A DNA stretch of 64,000 nucleotides from Neocallimastix lanati (nom. inval.) (GCA_016946835.1 JACVTC010000037.1:910501-974500); one strand, 5' to 3'; positions 46,076-58,225 are shown, counted from the first letter of the stretch. Numbers and translations: made by a program. Notes: generated from the letters alone by a model not told the origin.

Positions 46076-46326
46076 ACTCACTATTACTACTATCACTATT
46101 ATATATAAATATATTTATAAAAATTCTACACACTAAATTAATTATTATTCAATAATTTATTACTTTAACTATATTTTATTCTTTCAATTTATAAAATTTC
46201 TTATATTATTGTTATTATTAATTTATATTAATATTTTTTTTTATCAAATTAGTCTATTCTAAATTATTGAATTAATTATTTTCATATTATTATTGTATTG
46301 TCCTGCATAGCTCGCCAAAATTTTTA
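45687..46326 (-). other. Element C leader with T tract, (TTA)n and primer site
   Basis: It has no ORF of interest; the plus-strand frame here is built from the T and TTA repeats at about 46017-46073. On the minus strand, TGGCGAGCTATGCAGG (46302-46317) lies nine bases inside the 5' LTR and is a plausible primer binding site. The matching tRNA was not identified. A GC-richer block (45780-45880, TGACGTTTCGTCCCCTGTG) resembles leader DNA of element A. Confidence 0.55.
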
Positions 46327-46926
46327 TGGTACAGGACTTTTCATTTATTTATTTTCAATAATAATATATTCTAATTAATTCTAATTAAACTTATTTATTT
46401 ATTCCCGAATATTATCTAAACTAATTAAACTCAACATTAATATTCTCACTAATGTTTTTAAATATAAACTAAGCTCTCTTTTATTTTATTTTAAACCCCT
46501 TAACTAACTTAATTATTATTTAAACTTAAAACTATTGTATTAACAACACAGCTTAACACTAAATTAAAATACCCTTAATCAATTTATTTTACCTTATTTT
46601 ATTCTAAAATTTAATTTATAAAATTTGAGAGAGTTTTTAATATTTTTTGATTTTACAAGTTATTTATAGAATTTAATGAAGTTTTTTAATTGGTTCAAAT
46701 AATTTTTTAATTAATTAAAATAAAATAATGTATAAAAAATAATAAAATAATATATAAAAATAATAAAAATTAAAATAAAAATAAAAGTAAAAGTAAAAAT
46801 ACAAATAAAAATATAAAATAAAAATAAAGATATAAGATAAAAATAATATAATAAAAAGAAATAAAAACAAATATAAAATAATAATTTTAATAATATAAGC
46901 AATATTAGATTGTTCCGTATCATCAT

Positions 46927-47442
46927 AACTTGTAACAGATACATGGTAACTTCAAGCCTATCCAATGATAGTTCTTTGGTTACGTAACGTATCTCTAAAC
47001 AGCTAGCAATTTCGGCTAATCAAATAAAATCTTTTGTTAATTTCGTACATTAAATTTTATTATTTTATAATTAATTGTATAGTTAAATACTTAGTTAAAT
47101 ATATTTTTTATTTTGTGATTAGTAAACTAAGTTAAATTAAATTATTTACCAATCATAATATTATTGACATGTATAAATAATAATTGAACTTGTAACTGTA
47201 ACGCACTAGCGTTACTATTAACGTAAATTGTTGCTATAAATATTAATATTAATAAATAAAATATAATTATTAAATAAAAATATATTACTCAGTGTAAGCC
47301 CAGTAACTGATAACGAATAGAGTTATAAAGTGCTGCGCTATATTCTAGTGTAATAGAAAATAATAATTATAAAATTTAATTAATTTAGTGTTTATTATTT
47401 ACAACTCGAATAGAGAGGTGTTAAGTTATCTTAGCCTTTAAA
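46927..47442. other. Outer element G, left remnant
   Basis: It continues TGTAACGAAAC (20706-20716) after B and C are removed: AACTTGTAACAGATACATGG and so on. It is non-coding and rich in GTAAC/GTTAC motifs. An internal TGTAACGCACTAGCGTTAC (about 47195-47213) could be another LTR start. It is cut at 47442 by a solo LTR. Confidence 0.5.
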
Positions 47443-48089
47443 TGTTAAGATAATAACTGAATTTACATTTAATTCAATTTCAATTTCAATAATTCAGTTA
47501 TTTGAATTTCAATATTAATAATTAATAATATAATAATTATTATTAAAATATTTAGGAAATAGTCTAGGCCAACTAATTGACTAAATATTATTAACATATT
47601 GAAATTAATATATATTAAATAATGTAAACACGTGATTGTCATATTAAATTAATTTCTATATATTATATTTTAATTATAGAATTTAATATTTAGCTATATT
47701 ATATTCTTATATTTTATTTATAATACATATTTATATTATTATCTTACTTTATATTATCAATATCAAACTTATATTAATACTATTACATATTCATATTAAT
47801 AATTAATATTTTAATAATTAATTATTTTATATAAATACATGTTTAAATCTTTTGATTAATCCTTTGTAGGATTATTGTAATTTAAATTATAGTAATAATT
47901 ATATATAATAATAATGTAATAAAATATTATTAAGATTAAATAAAATTTATATTTTAAATAAAAACTTAATTATAAAATTTACTAATAACAATATGTTTTA
48001 AATAAGAATAAAATTAAATTATTAATTAATTACTATAATTTGGCATCTTGACCTAATCGTTAAGACCAAATTACCTAAAAACTTTGACA
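47443..48089 (+). mobile_element. 647-bp solo LTR, TSD ttaaa
   Basis: It begins TGTTAAGATAATAACTGAA and ends CTAAAAACTTTGACA, with TTAAA at 47438-47442 and 48090-48094. It is the same family as 26301-26831, with an extra segment near 47600-47715 containing ACACGTGATTGTC. Confidence 0.92.
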
Positions 48090-48094
48090 TTAAA

Positions 48095-48509
48095 TTTAAT
48101 TGTTACTCGTTATTTTAGTTAATAATAAACTTACCTTTTACATAACTGTTACGGTTCGTAACAATTTTTGGATTATAATATTTTAACACTTCAAGGAATT
48201 AAATAAATAAATAAATATTTGTTTTATATAATTTTTATTAAAATTATTTCCAATTAAAAAATTAAAAAAAATGTTTTTTTTTTTAATTACTATCTTCTTA
48301 AAAAGTTATTTTAGAATTACATGTATTTATATTTTTTTTTACATTTAAAATTTGTTAAGCCTATCTAAAATATTTTCTAAATATTTCTAACTAATTACTA
48401 AAATAATGTTTTAAATTGATTTTAAATTATTAATATAATTATTATTTATTTCTAATAAATAATAGTTATATATTATTTAATTATAAAACATTTATTATTA
48501 TTTAAAATT
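48095..48509. other. Outer element G, middle remnant
   Basis: It contains CTGTTACGGTTCGTAACA (48146-48163), which may end a 5' LTR that starts at 20706. That would make the LTR about 600 bp with termini TGTAACGAA..TTCGTAACA. The ATTTTTGG that follows could be part of a primer site. The rest is AT-rich with no coding. Confidence 0.4.
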
Positions 48510-51500
48510 TGTAACGGAGGTGCTTCTATTGTAAAGGCGGGATGAGATATAGAAACACAGAAAGGAGAAAACTCAATAGGTTTACACTATCTGTATAAAT
48601 AATTCGTTTTATTAGAAATATTTTTTATTAATTATAAAATTTAAAATAATTATTAATATTAATAAACAAGGTAATATTTCGAATTACTTATACGTTAATT
48701 ATTATTAATAAAAGCACGAAGAAAAATATTTCATTCGTGAAGTTCGCACTATTTATACTTTTAACGGAAAAACAGTTTTAACATGTAAAAATAATTTTAA
48801 AGAAATATTTAGAAATATGTTTGTAATAATTAATAATGTAAAGTTTCTAGAATATAGATTTTAATTGATGAAAATGAATCTTATCAAAAAAGAATAAAAT
48901 AATTTATATAATAAGAATTTCTAAATTCATTTCGGTTGAATTACGAACCGAAAGAATCTTTAACTTTCTATAATTTTATACAGAAAGAATATTCAAGAAG
49001 ATATTATTAATAATTAATAAAATAATTAATAAAATAATTATTAATGCAAAATGGGTTGAGGTGTGAGTCGAACCCATGAAGTATTGGTCATGGTCATGTA
49101 TAACTAACCATTGAACCAAAGGTTCTAATTTTACTAACTGAAGATTTCGTTACATGGTCCGCCTCCAGGATTCGGATACCAGACGAATCTAACAGTTAGG
49201 CATAACTTATACTAAAATTAAGCAAACTAAACTAAACTAAACTAAATTAAAATAAAATAAAATATAATAAAATAAAAATAATTAATTAACCATTTTATAG
49301 TACGAACTTTTTTTGAATAAAATTACATGATATTAATAAAGTTACATGAATATAATATATAATAAGAATACATGAATATTAATAATATTTAATAATATAA
49401 ATAATATTTAGTAATATTGATATTAATAAATTAATATAAGTTTGATATTAATAAAGTAAAGATTCATTTTCAAGTTTTAATTTTAGTTATTTTTGTTAAA
49501 TTCTTTTAAGAGTTTAGAGCAATTTAAGTTTTCTTCGGGTTCCCAAGATGCTTCAGATAAAGGATAAGCCTTTCCATTTAATAAGATATTGGGTTTTGTC
49601 ATAATGTTTTCCTTTTATCAAGAATTTTTTCAACTTCGTATTCTTCTTCATTGTCAATAATTATCGGTGGTGGTGGTTCTTTCTTTCGTCCAAAGTGATC
49701 TTCATAAAATGGTTCAAGTTCAGAAACATGTATTACAGGATGGATTCTGATTTCTTTTGGTAAGTCTAACTTATATGAAACGGGAGAAATTTTCTTAATG
49801 ATTTTATATGGACCAAGTTTTCTGGGTTTAAGTTTTTTATTTCCATTATGAATTATAAGTGAACTATTAATCCACACTTTATCACCAGGTTTAAAATTTG
49901 GAGCTTCAATACGATGTTTGTTTGCGAATTCTTCTTGCTTTTTTCTTGCTTGTTGTAAATTTCCATTAAGTGTTTTGAATAATTCTGAAAGGTCTTTTGT
50001 AAATTCATCAGCTCTAGGAACATCTGTACTGTTTGGAATTGATGGTGAATATCTTGGATTATATCCATAGTTTGCATAAAAAGGTGAGTGCTTAATTGAT
50101 TCTTGAATTGAATTATTATAACTGAATTCTGCTAGGAATAAAAAATTATACCAATCAGAACCTTTAAAGTTTGAATAACATCTTAAGTATTGTTCAATAA
50201 CGGAGTTCACCCTCTCCGTTAAACCATTGGTTTGGTGATGGAAGGGAGAAGCAAGTTTTGTTGTGATATTGAAAGATTTACAAATAGCTGACCAAAATTT
50301 TGAAGTGAATTGAGAACCTTTATCAGAAAAGAAAGTCGGAGGGTGGTTTATGAATACGAAAGAGATCATTTAGGTCTTTCTTGGGAACAATTAAAACAGA
50401 AGCAGCAGCTGGAGATTTAGATTTTCTAATATATTTTTTGTCTTCATTTTCTTTAATATATTTCTTCGAAGCTAGAGATTCATTTTTCAGTTAAGGGGTA
50501 GATTGGGATCATAATGAAGTTTTTCATTTTGTTTGAGTTTAATCTCGCTATCAAAAGGACAATAAGGAGGTGATTCATTAGTATATATTTCACTGAAAGT
50601 GTCTATAAATGGAAGTAATTTTTTTGGTAATGATTTGCTTATTTTATTATTGATTTCTTCATTTTCATTTTTATCATTTTGTTTAGTAGTATTTAAAGGA
50701 ACATAAGAAGTAAAGGAGTTAGGGATGATTAAACAATTTTCAACGCAATAATTGGAATTGAATCTTAAAACTTTATTTTTGAAGTCAATATCGAGGATTG
50801 TGAGTAGAAATCCATTCGAAACCTAAAATAGCACAATAAGAAGGAAGGTCAACCACATAGAATTGAGTTTTACATTTGTGATTTTTATAAGTGATGGAAA
50901 TAGGAAGAGTTTTACCAAGAATAGTTTGCTTTCCACCGATGCCAGATACCTTAGGGAAATTAGTTTTAGTTGAATACGGGATATTATTTTCTTTAATATA
51001 GTAGATATCCATTAAATTGATTTGAGAACCAGTATCGAGAAGAATTTTAGCAGTAGAATTTGTATTATCAATACTCAAAGAAAATTCGTAAATAGGAAGA
51101 TTTGAGTTAGAAACTCTAGGTCTAGAAATAGGTTTTGATTCGGGATTAGAAACATAAGTGCTACTTGATGAAGGTTTATTTTTATTTTTATATTTATTTT
51201 TAAGTGGACAATTGTCGAGAGAATGTTCAGAGGATCCACAATACAAACAAAGATTTTCTCTTCTTCTTCTTTCTTTTTCTTCTTGAGATAGAGGTCCATG
51301 AGGTTTGGATTTAAATTGCTTTTGGAAAAAGAATGATTTTTTGCCCTTTTTATTTTTATTATTATTACTATTATTTGAATTTTGACCATGAAGATTGGAG
51401 AAATTGTCTATGAGTAGAAATACGATTATCGATTCGAGATGCAATTGTTTGCATAGCAAAGGAGGGTTTGAGGTCCAGGAAACATTTCTAAAATTCTAGT

Positions 51501-52983
51501 AGCAATATGGTCATGTAGACCGACAAGAAAGGCGTCCATCTTGGCTTCTTCATTCCAAGAAGATTCATCGGCGTATTTATTAAATTCTAAAATATAATTT
51601 CTGACTTCACCAATTCGTTTTTGTTTGATTGTTCTTAATTTCTGGTTGGCAATAAAGGTAGAGTCGTAGCTTCCAAATACTGATTTTAATCTAGCAATGA
51701 ATTGATTATAATTAAGGAGACAAGGATCTTGGTTTTCAATAAGGGTAGCAGCCCAATTCATGGCGTTTCCATACAAACGAGAAATGATATAGATTACTTT
51801 AGCTTCATCGTTTGCAAATCTTTCCGGTTGAATCATAAAAATAAGTTCCATTTTAGCTAGAAATCCTTTAAAGAATCGACGATCACCAGCAAAACCGTCC
51901 TTAAAGGTAGGATTTTCTTGGTTATAGTTGTCCATATTGAAATAAATAAGGTAGAGTAGAATAAGTTTTCAAAGGTAAAGAATAGGCGGTAGAATCCAGA
52001 AGTTCCCAAAGTGGTAGTAGAGATTCCAATAATCCAAAAGTTAGATAGGTAATAGCGATTCCAAAAGTTCAAAAGTTGTTTATTGGTAGGTTTCCAAGGT
52101 TAATGGATAAGAACACAAAATTTTAATAACACTTTATAATATTTTATAATTAAATATTTCTATTTTATAATTATTTATCAAAAATTACTGAAATATAAAC
52201 TAGATTATATAGTATTGGACCAACTAAATATATAATCTATCAAAGTTTTATACGATAAGTTCCTTTAGCCTTTTAGTGATAACGCAGATAAAATCGATTG
52301 TTAATGTCTTATAGACAAAAGGAAGTAATATTGTTAGATTCTTTATTATGTCTAACTTATTGTTAGCTGAAAAGAATAAAACAAATTATTTTCCCCTATA
52401 TCAATAGTATCTGAACACTAAAATGTTACGAAAACAGAGACCAACTTCTGTCGCTTTGGAAGTCGTATAAACCTTATATTTATATTTTAATCTTTGTTTT
52501 CTTAATTATAAAATTATAATATTAATTATAAAATTATTAATTGATAAAATAGAATAGTACTATTGACTCACAACTATAGAAAAAACCGTCAGTACTATTA
52601 TAACTAGTGCCGCGAGTAAGCACGAAATAAAATTTTAAAATACTATATAATTTTAATCTTACGCCTTCGGTGACGTAAGCTCCTTATTCGCCAGAGTTGT
52701 TGCAAACCTAGAACCGTTTTCCTTTATAATAGGCTACGGTGCTCTCTTATAGAGTTTTACCTAGTCTAGAACCAAATCTATTCGTCGAGTGCAACACTAA
52801 AGAAGATAATTCTTCTAACTCTGTATATGAGCTCTATTCGCTCGTATAAACGCCTTTTTAAATAAATAAATAAAAAAAATAAAATTGAACAGGTTTTTCT
52901 TGCTATTATTTCAAGCAAGTAATTTATTAAAATAATTAAAAATAAAAAATTATTATTACAATTATTAATATTATTATTATTAT

Positions 52984-53020
<37 letters not shown>

Positions 53021-53273
53021 CTAAGCTAATTTAAAAAATTTATTATTTTTGTAATAAATTAAATGAAAAAAAATTTTTTTTTTTTTTTTTATTTATCTAG
53101 AACTAATTGATTTATTCACTAAATTAATCTAAAATATTTATCTAAAAATTAAAAATTTTTTTCTTATTAAATTAATTTAATATTATTTATCTAATTATTA
53201 ATTAATTTTGTTGGGTAAATATTAGAATTAATTTTGAAGGGTTAAGGTAATACAAGATTAATTTAATATTATC

Positions 53274-53320
<47 letters not shown>

Positions 53321-54436
53321 GTTAAGGTAATGTAAGTTTTATCTTAATAGGGTAGTACAAGTTTAATTTGAATTATATGATCGGGTAGTACAAGAATTTT
53401 TGTTATAAAAATTAATTTCAACAACCATAGGATTAGGATTATCCGGTAATATAATAGATACAAAGGATTGAATTATATAATAGTGAGGGTAACTCAAAAC
53501 AGACAAGGTGATAATTTGAATAGGAATCAATAGGCAGTAATTATTCGTCTGGGAGGAGATAGAATCCGAGATTAAAAGATATAGAAGTCCGGTATTAAAG
53601 AGATAGTAGATAAAAAGATTTATTCAAAGATTATTAGATTAAGATAGAGAGAACCGGAAGAGTAGGTATTAGTAAAAGTAGAAACCCAACGATTGCCAAA
53701 AGATATTAAGAAAGTAGAATTCCTAAAAGTGCGGTAGAATGTCTGCGGGATAGCGCAAAGGTATTGAGGGCTTGGATTAGCAGGTGCTTTTATTGTAACG
53801 GAGGTGCTTCTATTGTAAAGGCGGGATGAGATATAGAAACACAGAAAGGAGAAAACTCAATAGGTTTACACTATCTGTATAAATAATTCGTTTTATTAGA
53901 AATATTTTTTATTAATTATAAAATTTAAAATAATTATTAATATTAATAAACAAGGTAATATTTCGAATTACTTATACGTTAATTATTATTAATAAAAGCA
54001 CGAAGAAAAATATTTCATTCGTGAAGTTCGCACTATTTATACTTTTAACGGAAAAACAGTTTTAACATGTAAAAATAATTTTAAAGAAATATTTAGAAAT
54101 ATGTTTGTAATAATTAATAATGTAAAGTTTCTAGAATATAGATTTTAATTGATGAAAATGAATCTTATCAAAAAAGAATAAAATAATTTATATAATAAGA
54201 ATTTCTAAATTCATTTCGGTTGAATTACGAACCGAAAGAATCTTTAACTTTCTATAATTTTATACAGAAAGAATATTCAAGAAGATATTATTAATAATTA
54301 ATAAAATAATTAATAAAATAATTATTAATGCAAAATGGGTTGAGGTGTGAGTCGAACCCATGAAGTATTGGTCATGGTCAGTATAACTAACCATTGAACC
54401 AAAGTTCTAATTTTACTAACTGAAGATTTCGTTACA
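48510..54436 (-). mobile_element. Element A2: second RT-less copy, TSD aaatt
   Basis: The element is 5927 bp on the minus strand. LTRs are 48510-49154 (645 bp) and 53794-54436 (643 bp). The TSD AAATT lies at 48505-48509 and 54437-54441. It is colinear with A1 over its whole length, including the same RT/RNase H deletion. The two A2 LTRs share variants absent from A1 (ATTAATAAACAAGG; AAATATTTCATTCG), so A2 is a separate insertion rather than an assembly duplicate of A1. Confidence 0.94.
49478..51935 (-). pseudogene. Element A2: frameshifted gag-protease-integrase ORF
   Basis: Same product as A1 but split: gag 51935-51426, zinc knuckle plus protease 51459-50785 ([12 protein letters not shown] intact) and integrase to chromodomain 50369-49599. 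Breaks are mostly single extra bases relative to A1 (GCAAAGGAGGG near 51458; GAGAAATTGTC near 51403; ATATCGAGGATTG near 50791; near 50490, 50507 and 50332; and twice at the C-terminal end near 49566 and 49610). It retains the A1-type deletion junction near 50370. Confidence 0.88.
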
Positions 54437-54441
54437 AAATT

Positions 54442-55485
54442 AATAATATATATAAAAGAAAAATATAAAATTTATACAGAATTTTTAAGTGTGGTTTAGT
54501 AAGTTTTTAGTAATTAAAAATTACCAAAAAAAATATGTTAAATTATCAATATAAAATTTAATAATTAATTGAATTGATTTTTAGAAATTATAATAAATAA
54601 TATTTTTTAAAATATAAAATATTAATAATACTGATATAACTATATAATTAATATTAATAATAAAGTGATATTGATAATATATTGATATTAATAAAATAAT
54701 TGAATGTTAATAATAATTTTTCATCTTTAACTTGATATTAATAATATATAAAAATTTAATAATAAAATATTAATAATAAAATATTAATAATAAAATTTAA
54801 TCATAGAATATAGGAAAGTTCCAAAGTATTGAAGAATAAAATAATTTATTTGAGTGGTTAGGTAAGAAAATACAATTCTAACTAAAATAATAAGATTAAT
54901 TGTTCATTCTTTATCATAACTAGCAAATTAGTAATCATGATTAAATGGTAAGTTACCACAACCATCGGGCTGAACCCTTAGGGTTCGACACTCACTCTTT
55001 ACAAATTTTAATAACTTTTTATTTATTATAACTAGAATATTAAAGAAATTACTAGTGTTTATCGGTTAAACAATTGAACCGATAAAACTAGAAAAATCTA
55101 TTTTATTAATATTTTTTATCATTTTTTATCTAAGATTCATTTTCTAGAAAGAAAACTTGTTTTCTTTAATTTTCTTTAATTTTCTTTAATTTTCTTTTAT
55201 TTCTAATAATTACTAATAACAACTGATAACTTAAAATAATTAATTTTCCTGAAAACTATAAATAGGTGTAAAATTTCATAATAAAATATTTTTACTTGTG
55301 CTTTTATTAATTAATTTTAAAGTAATTTAAAATATTACAATGATTAATTAATAAAATAATAATTTACATTTTTACTATTAAAAAACTTATTTTAATAAAA
55401 CATATTTTGAATTACTTTAGTGTCGAGAACCTTTTGTGAGAAAAAACCTTAAAACAATCTTAAGTAACATTAAGATTTGTTACAC
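54442..55485 (+). other. Outer element G, right remnant with tRNA-like motif
   Basis: AT-rich and non-coding, ending AACATTAAGATTTGTTACA at the CTCTT repeat. Around 54945-55003 on the plus strand, AAATGGTAAGTTACC and GGGTTCGACACTCAC are spaced like A and B boxes. They resemble, on the opposite strand, the tRNA-like segment of the element A LTR. This suggests that G belongs to a related LTR family. Three to four TTTTCTTTAA units lie at 55160-55200. Confidence 0.45.
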
Positions 55486-55855
55486 TCTTACAATTCCCGA
55501 AGAAATAGCTTTAGAAAAAATTATTAAAGACTATTTAAAATACGGTTTTATTGTTCGGTCAAAATCAGAAGCTGGTCATCCAATTTTATTTGCTCCAAAA
55601 GATAAGGGTGAGTTACGTATGTGTATTGATCTTAGGAAACTTAATGAAATCACCATTAGAGATAGTTATCCTATGCCTTTAACAACTGTCATTTTTAATA
55701 TAGCTCCTGGTCATAAATATTACTCAAAACTTGATTTGAGATCTGCTTACTTCCAAATTCGTATCAGGTCTGGAGATGAATACAAAACAGCTTTTGTATG
55801 TAGCTTAGGACACTTTGAATTTAGAGTTATACTTTTCGGTTTCAAGAAGATGGTG
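55486..55855 (+). pseudogene. Element E: reverse transcriptase N-terminal part, truncated
   Basis: After joining to 20705, RT reads TIPEEIALEKIIKDYLKYGF, then SEAGHPILFAPKDKGELRMC, LRKLNEITIRDSYPMPL, KLDLRSAYFQIRIRSGDEYK and LGHFEFRVILFGF. The frame ends in a stop at 55856-55858 where FGLKNAP is expected. The catalytic YxDD and everything downstream are missing. The sequence then passes into unrelated DNA and the K composite at 55913. Confidence 0.9.
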
Positions 55856-55912
55856 TAGCCTCTGCAAGATAACACACAGTTCTAATGTTCGTATCGAATA
55901 AAAAAAACTCAC

Positions 55913-57438
55913 TGTAAAGATGTGATTATCCCAATCACATTTTAAATTAAAAATTTTTCTTGTGTAATTCAAAAATGTAAATTATTCTTTGATTTATAAA
56001 ATAATAAACAAAGTAAATAAATCATATGAACTAAATTTTTGAATTATATTCTTTAAGCCACAAGATAAATTTTTAATGTAATAATTTTTATAAAATTTAA
56101 TTCTGAGAAAATTATTGTTGTAAAATAATTTAAATGAATTAATTAAAGTTTAAAACAAAATAAATTAATAATTTATTTTGTGAAAATTAAGTTTCAAAAT
56201 TTAATCATGACTCCTTTAACATTGTTTTTAAATCGAAAATAAATAAAGACTTTACTTATAATATTAAAATAATAAATAGATAATAAATGTACTTAATTTT
56301 AATTATTTAGTATTTAATTTAATTAATAATTATATTTTTCTAAATTTAGCTATAGTTTATAAATTTATTATTTAATAAAATTCATTAGGATAGTTTTATA
56401 TTAAAATATATGTAATTTAAATAAAATAATATTGTAAAAGAAGACACCAAAATAGATTACAATAACAAAATACAATAAATTTTATTTTATTAAAAAATTT
56501 TTTATTAAAATATATTTTATTAATATTTAATAGTTATTTGTTAAAATAACAATTACATCGAGAAAAAATGTGAAAAGTATCTGTAAAAGAAAACACAAAA
56601 ATAGATTACAATAACAAAATACAATAAATTTTATTTTATTAAAAAAATTTTTATTAAAATATATTTTATTAATATTTAATAGTTATTCGTTAAAATAACA
56701 ATTACATCGAGAAAAAATGTGAAAAGTATCTGTAAAAGAAAACACAAAAATAGATTACAATAACAAAATACAATAAATTTTATTTTATTAAAAAAATTTT
56801 TATTAAAATATATTTTATTAATATTTAATAGTTATTCGTTAAAATAACAATTACATCGAGAAAAAATGTGAAAAGTATCTTCTATTTATACTTTTCCTAA
56901 ATACATTGATAATATATTATTTTATTTAAATTACATATATTTTAATATAAAACTATCCTAATGAATTTTATTAAATAATAAATTTATAAACTATAGCTAA
57001 ATTTAGAAAAATATAATTATTAATTAAACTAAATACTAAATAATTAAAATTAAGTACATTTATTATCAATTTATTATTTTAATATTATAAGTAAAGTCTT
57101 TATTTATTTTCGATTTAAAAACAATGTTAAAGGAGTCATGATTAAATTTTGAAACTTAATTTTCACAAAATAAATTATTAATTTATTTTGTTTTAAACTT
57201 TAATTAATTCATTTAAATTATTTTACAACAATAATTTTCTCAGAATTAAATTTTATAAAAATTATTACATTAAAAATTTATCTTGTGGCTTAAAGAATAT
57301 AATTCAAAAATTTAGTTCATATGATTTATTTACTTTGTTTATTATTTTATAAATCAAAGAATAATTTACATTTTTGAATTACACAAGAAAAATTTTTAAT
57401 TTAAAATGTGATTGGGATAATCACATCTTTACAGTATC
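55913..57438. mobile_element. Inverted composite of family K LTRs with a 149-bp tandem duplication
   Basis: A plus-oriented K start (55913-56432, TGTAAAGATGTGATTATCCC) is joined to minus-oriented K copies. These begin at 56433, 56582 and 56731 (TGTAAAAGAA...), each 149 bp after the previous one and each breaking at AAAAGTATC. The last is a full 703-bp LTR (56731-57433) with perfect GTATC repeats at 56726-56730 and 57434-57438. A 47-bp piece of the host K copy follows. The outer arms form an inverted repeat of about 500 bp, so single strands could fold back. Confidence 0.85.
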
Positions 57439-57656
57439 TTCTATTTATACTTTTCCTAAATACATTGATAATATATTATTTTATTAGAATTCATAGACAA
57501 AGAAGACAACGCGATCATTTAATTTCAAATGATAATAATTGCATCCAATTATACATTTATGAAGGAATCATCATCGCTAAAAATCAGTTAGTCATGAGTC
57601 TTTCTGATAAAGGTATTTCAGGAATTCATTATGATATTTTTTATCATTTTATCATT

Positions 57657-57700
57657 GTTATCTATTTTCATATAGAGAACACTATATGAAAATAGATAAC
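57657..57700. repeat. Perfect 19-bp hairpin with 6-nt loop
   Basis: Arms 57657-57675 and 57682-57700 are exact inverted repeats (GTTATCTATTTTCATATAG), with loop AGAACA. The right arm overlaps the start of a small ORF (MKIDN). It lies between two coding-like fragments and may mark a template-switch inversion. Confidence 0.85.
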
Positions 57701-57847
57701 ATTGGTACAATTAAAATAAATAAAGGTGTTATCTTCAAAATTGATCATAAAACCTACTCACCTTATTCGTTTGTACGTAAGGAAGCTATTATTACGAATG
57801 ATGAAGGTTCATTCTACCAATTGATTAAAACAAACGTATTTTTATAA
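57686..57847 (+). CDS. Small ORF of unknown function, probable gene fragment
   Basis: A 53-codon frame, MKIDNIGTIKINKGVIFKID to QLIKTNVFL, with codon use like the coding regions here. The stretch just upstream (about 57490-57650) is also open and coding-like in another frame (NCIQLYIYEGIIIAKNQLVM). I do not recognise either. They could be two parts of one broken gene or transposon ORF separated by the hairpin. Confidence 0.3.
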   Translation: MKIDNIGTIKINKGVIFKIDHKTYSPYSFVRKEAIITNDEGSFYQLIKTNVFL

Positions 57848-58225
57848 TTAATAAAAAATAATATATGATGGCTAATTTTGTGACATTAAATCTATAATAA
57901 TTAAGAAGAAACAATTATAGTAAAATGTTTAAAAAGAATTTATTTATATTTATATGATTATTAATAAGGTCTTATTGGTATTTATATGATAAATATTTTG
58001 ATTATTTAAATATATTTGTATTATTTGTATTAAATATATATGCATATTTTTTAATTGTTCAAATAATACTAACATTATGATAATTGCTGAATACTTTATT
58101 TATTTATTATCATTTATTATTATTATTATTATTATATATTCATAATTATTATTAAACATTTAAATAGTTATTTATTATTATAATCATTAATTGTAATATT
58201 ATTATCAAATATTTTTATTATTGTT

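Larger units (their letters stand above)
26887..46922 (-). mobile_element. Element C: Ty3/gypsy retrotransposon with four nested insertions, TSD tcat
   Basis: The element is on the minus strand. LTRs are 26887-27482 and 46327-46922, each 596 bp and identical by eye, with ends TGGTAC..GTATCA and a 4-bp TSD TCAT (26883-26886, 46923-46926). Its own sequence is about 6 kb; the rest is two solo LTRs (28484-29266, 31843-32285), element A1 (32782-38701) and element D (38742-45068). Pol is closely related to element B. A polypurine-like tract, CGGGGGCATCT, lies inside the 3' LTR. Stops and frameshifts make it inactive even without the insertions. Confidence 0.95.
20706..55485. mobile_element. 34.8-kb nested insertion block in element E, TSD ctctt
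   Basis: The block starts TGTAACGAAAC and ends AAGATTTGTTACA, and is flanked by perfect CTCTT repeats at 20701-20705 and 55486-55490. Deleting it with one CTCTT joins IYPL to TIPEEIALEKIIKDYLKYGF in frame, the expected start of gypsy reverse transcriptase. The outermost element that made the TSD (called G) survives as 20706-20720, 46927-47442, 48095-48509 and 54442-55485, about 2.0 kb in total with no coding sequence. Whether G is a long solo LTR or a gutted element is unresolved: TTCGTAACA at 48155-48163 could be the end of a roughly 600-bp 5' LTR, but I found no matching 3' copy. Confidence 0.8.

Noticed and set aside
45967-46155. Frame of poly-Phe and poly-Tyr
   Set aside because: Made entirely by a T run and a (TTA)n microsatellite in the element C leader.
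32782-54436. A1 and A2 as one locus duplicated by assembly
   Set aside because: They have different TSDs (ttata, aaatt), different flanks and copy-specific LTR variants.
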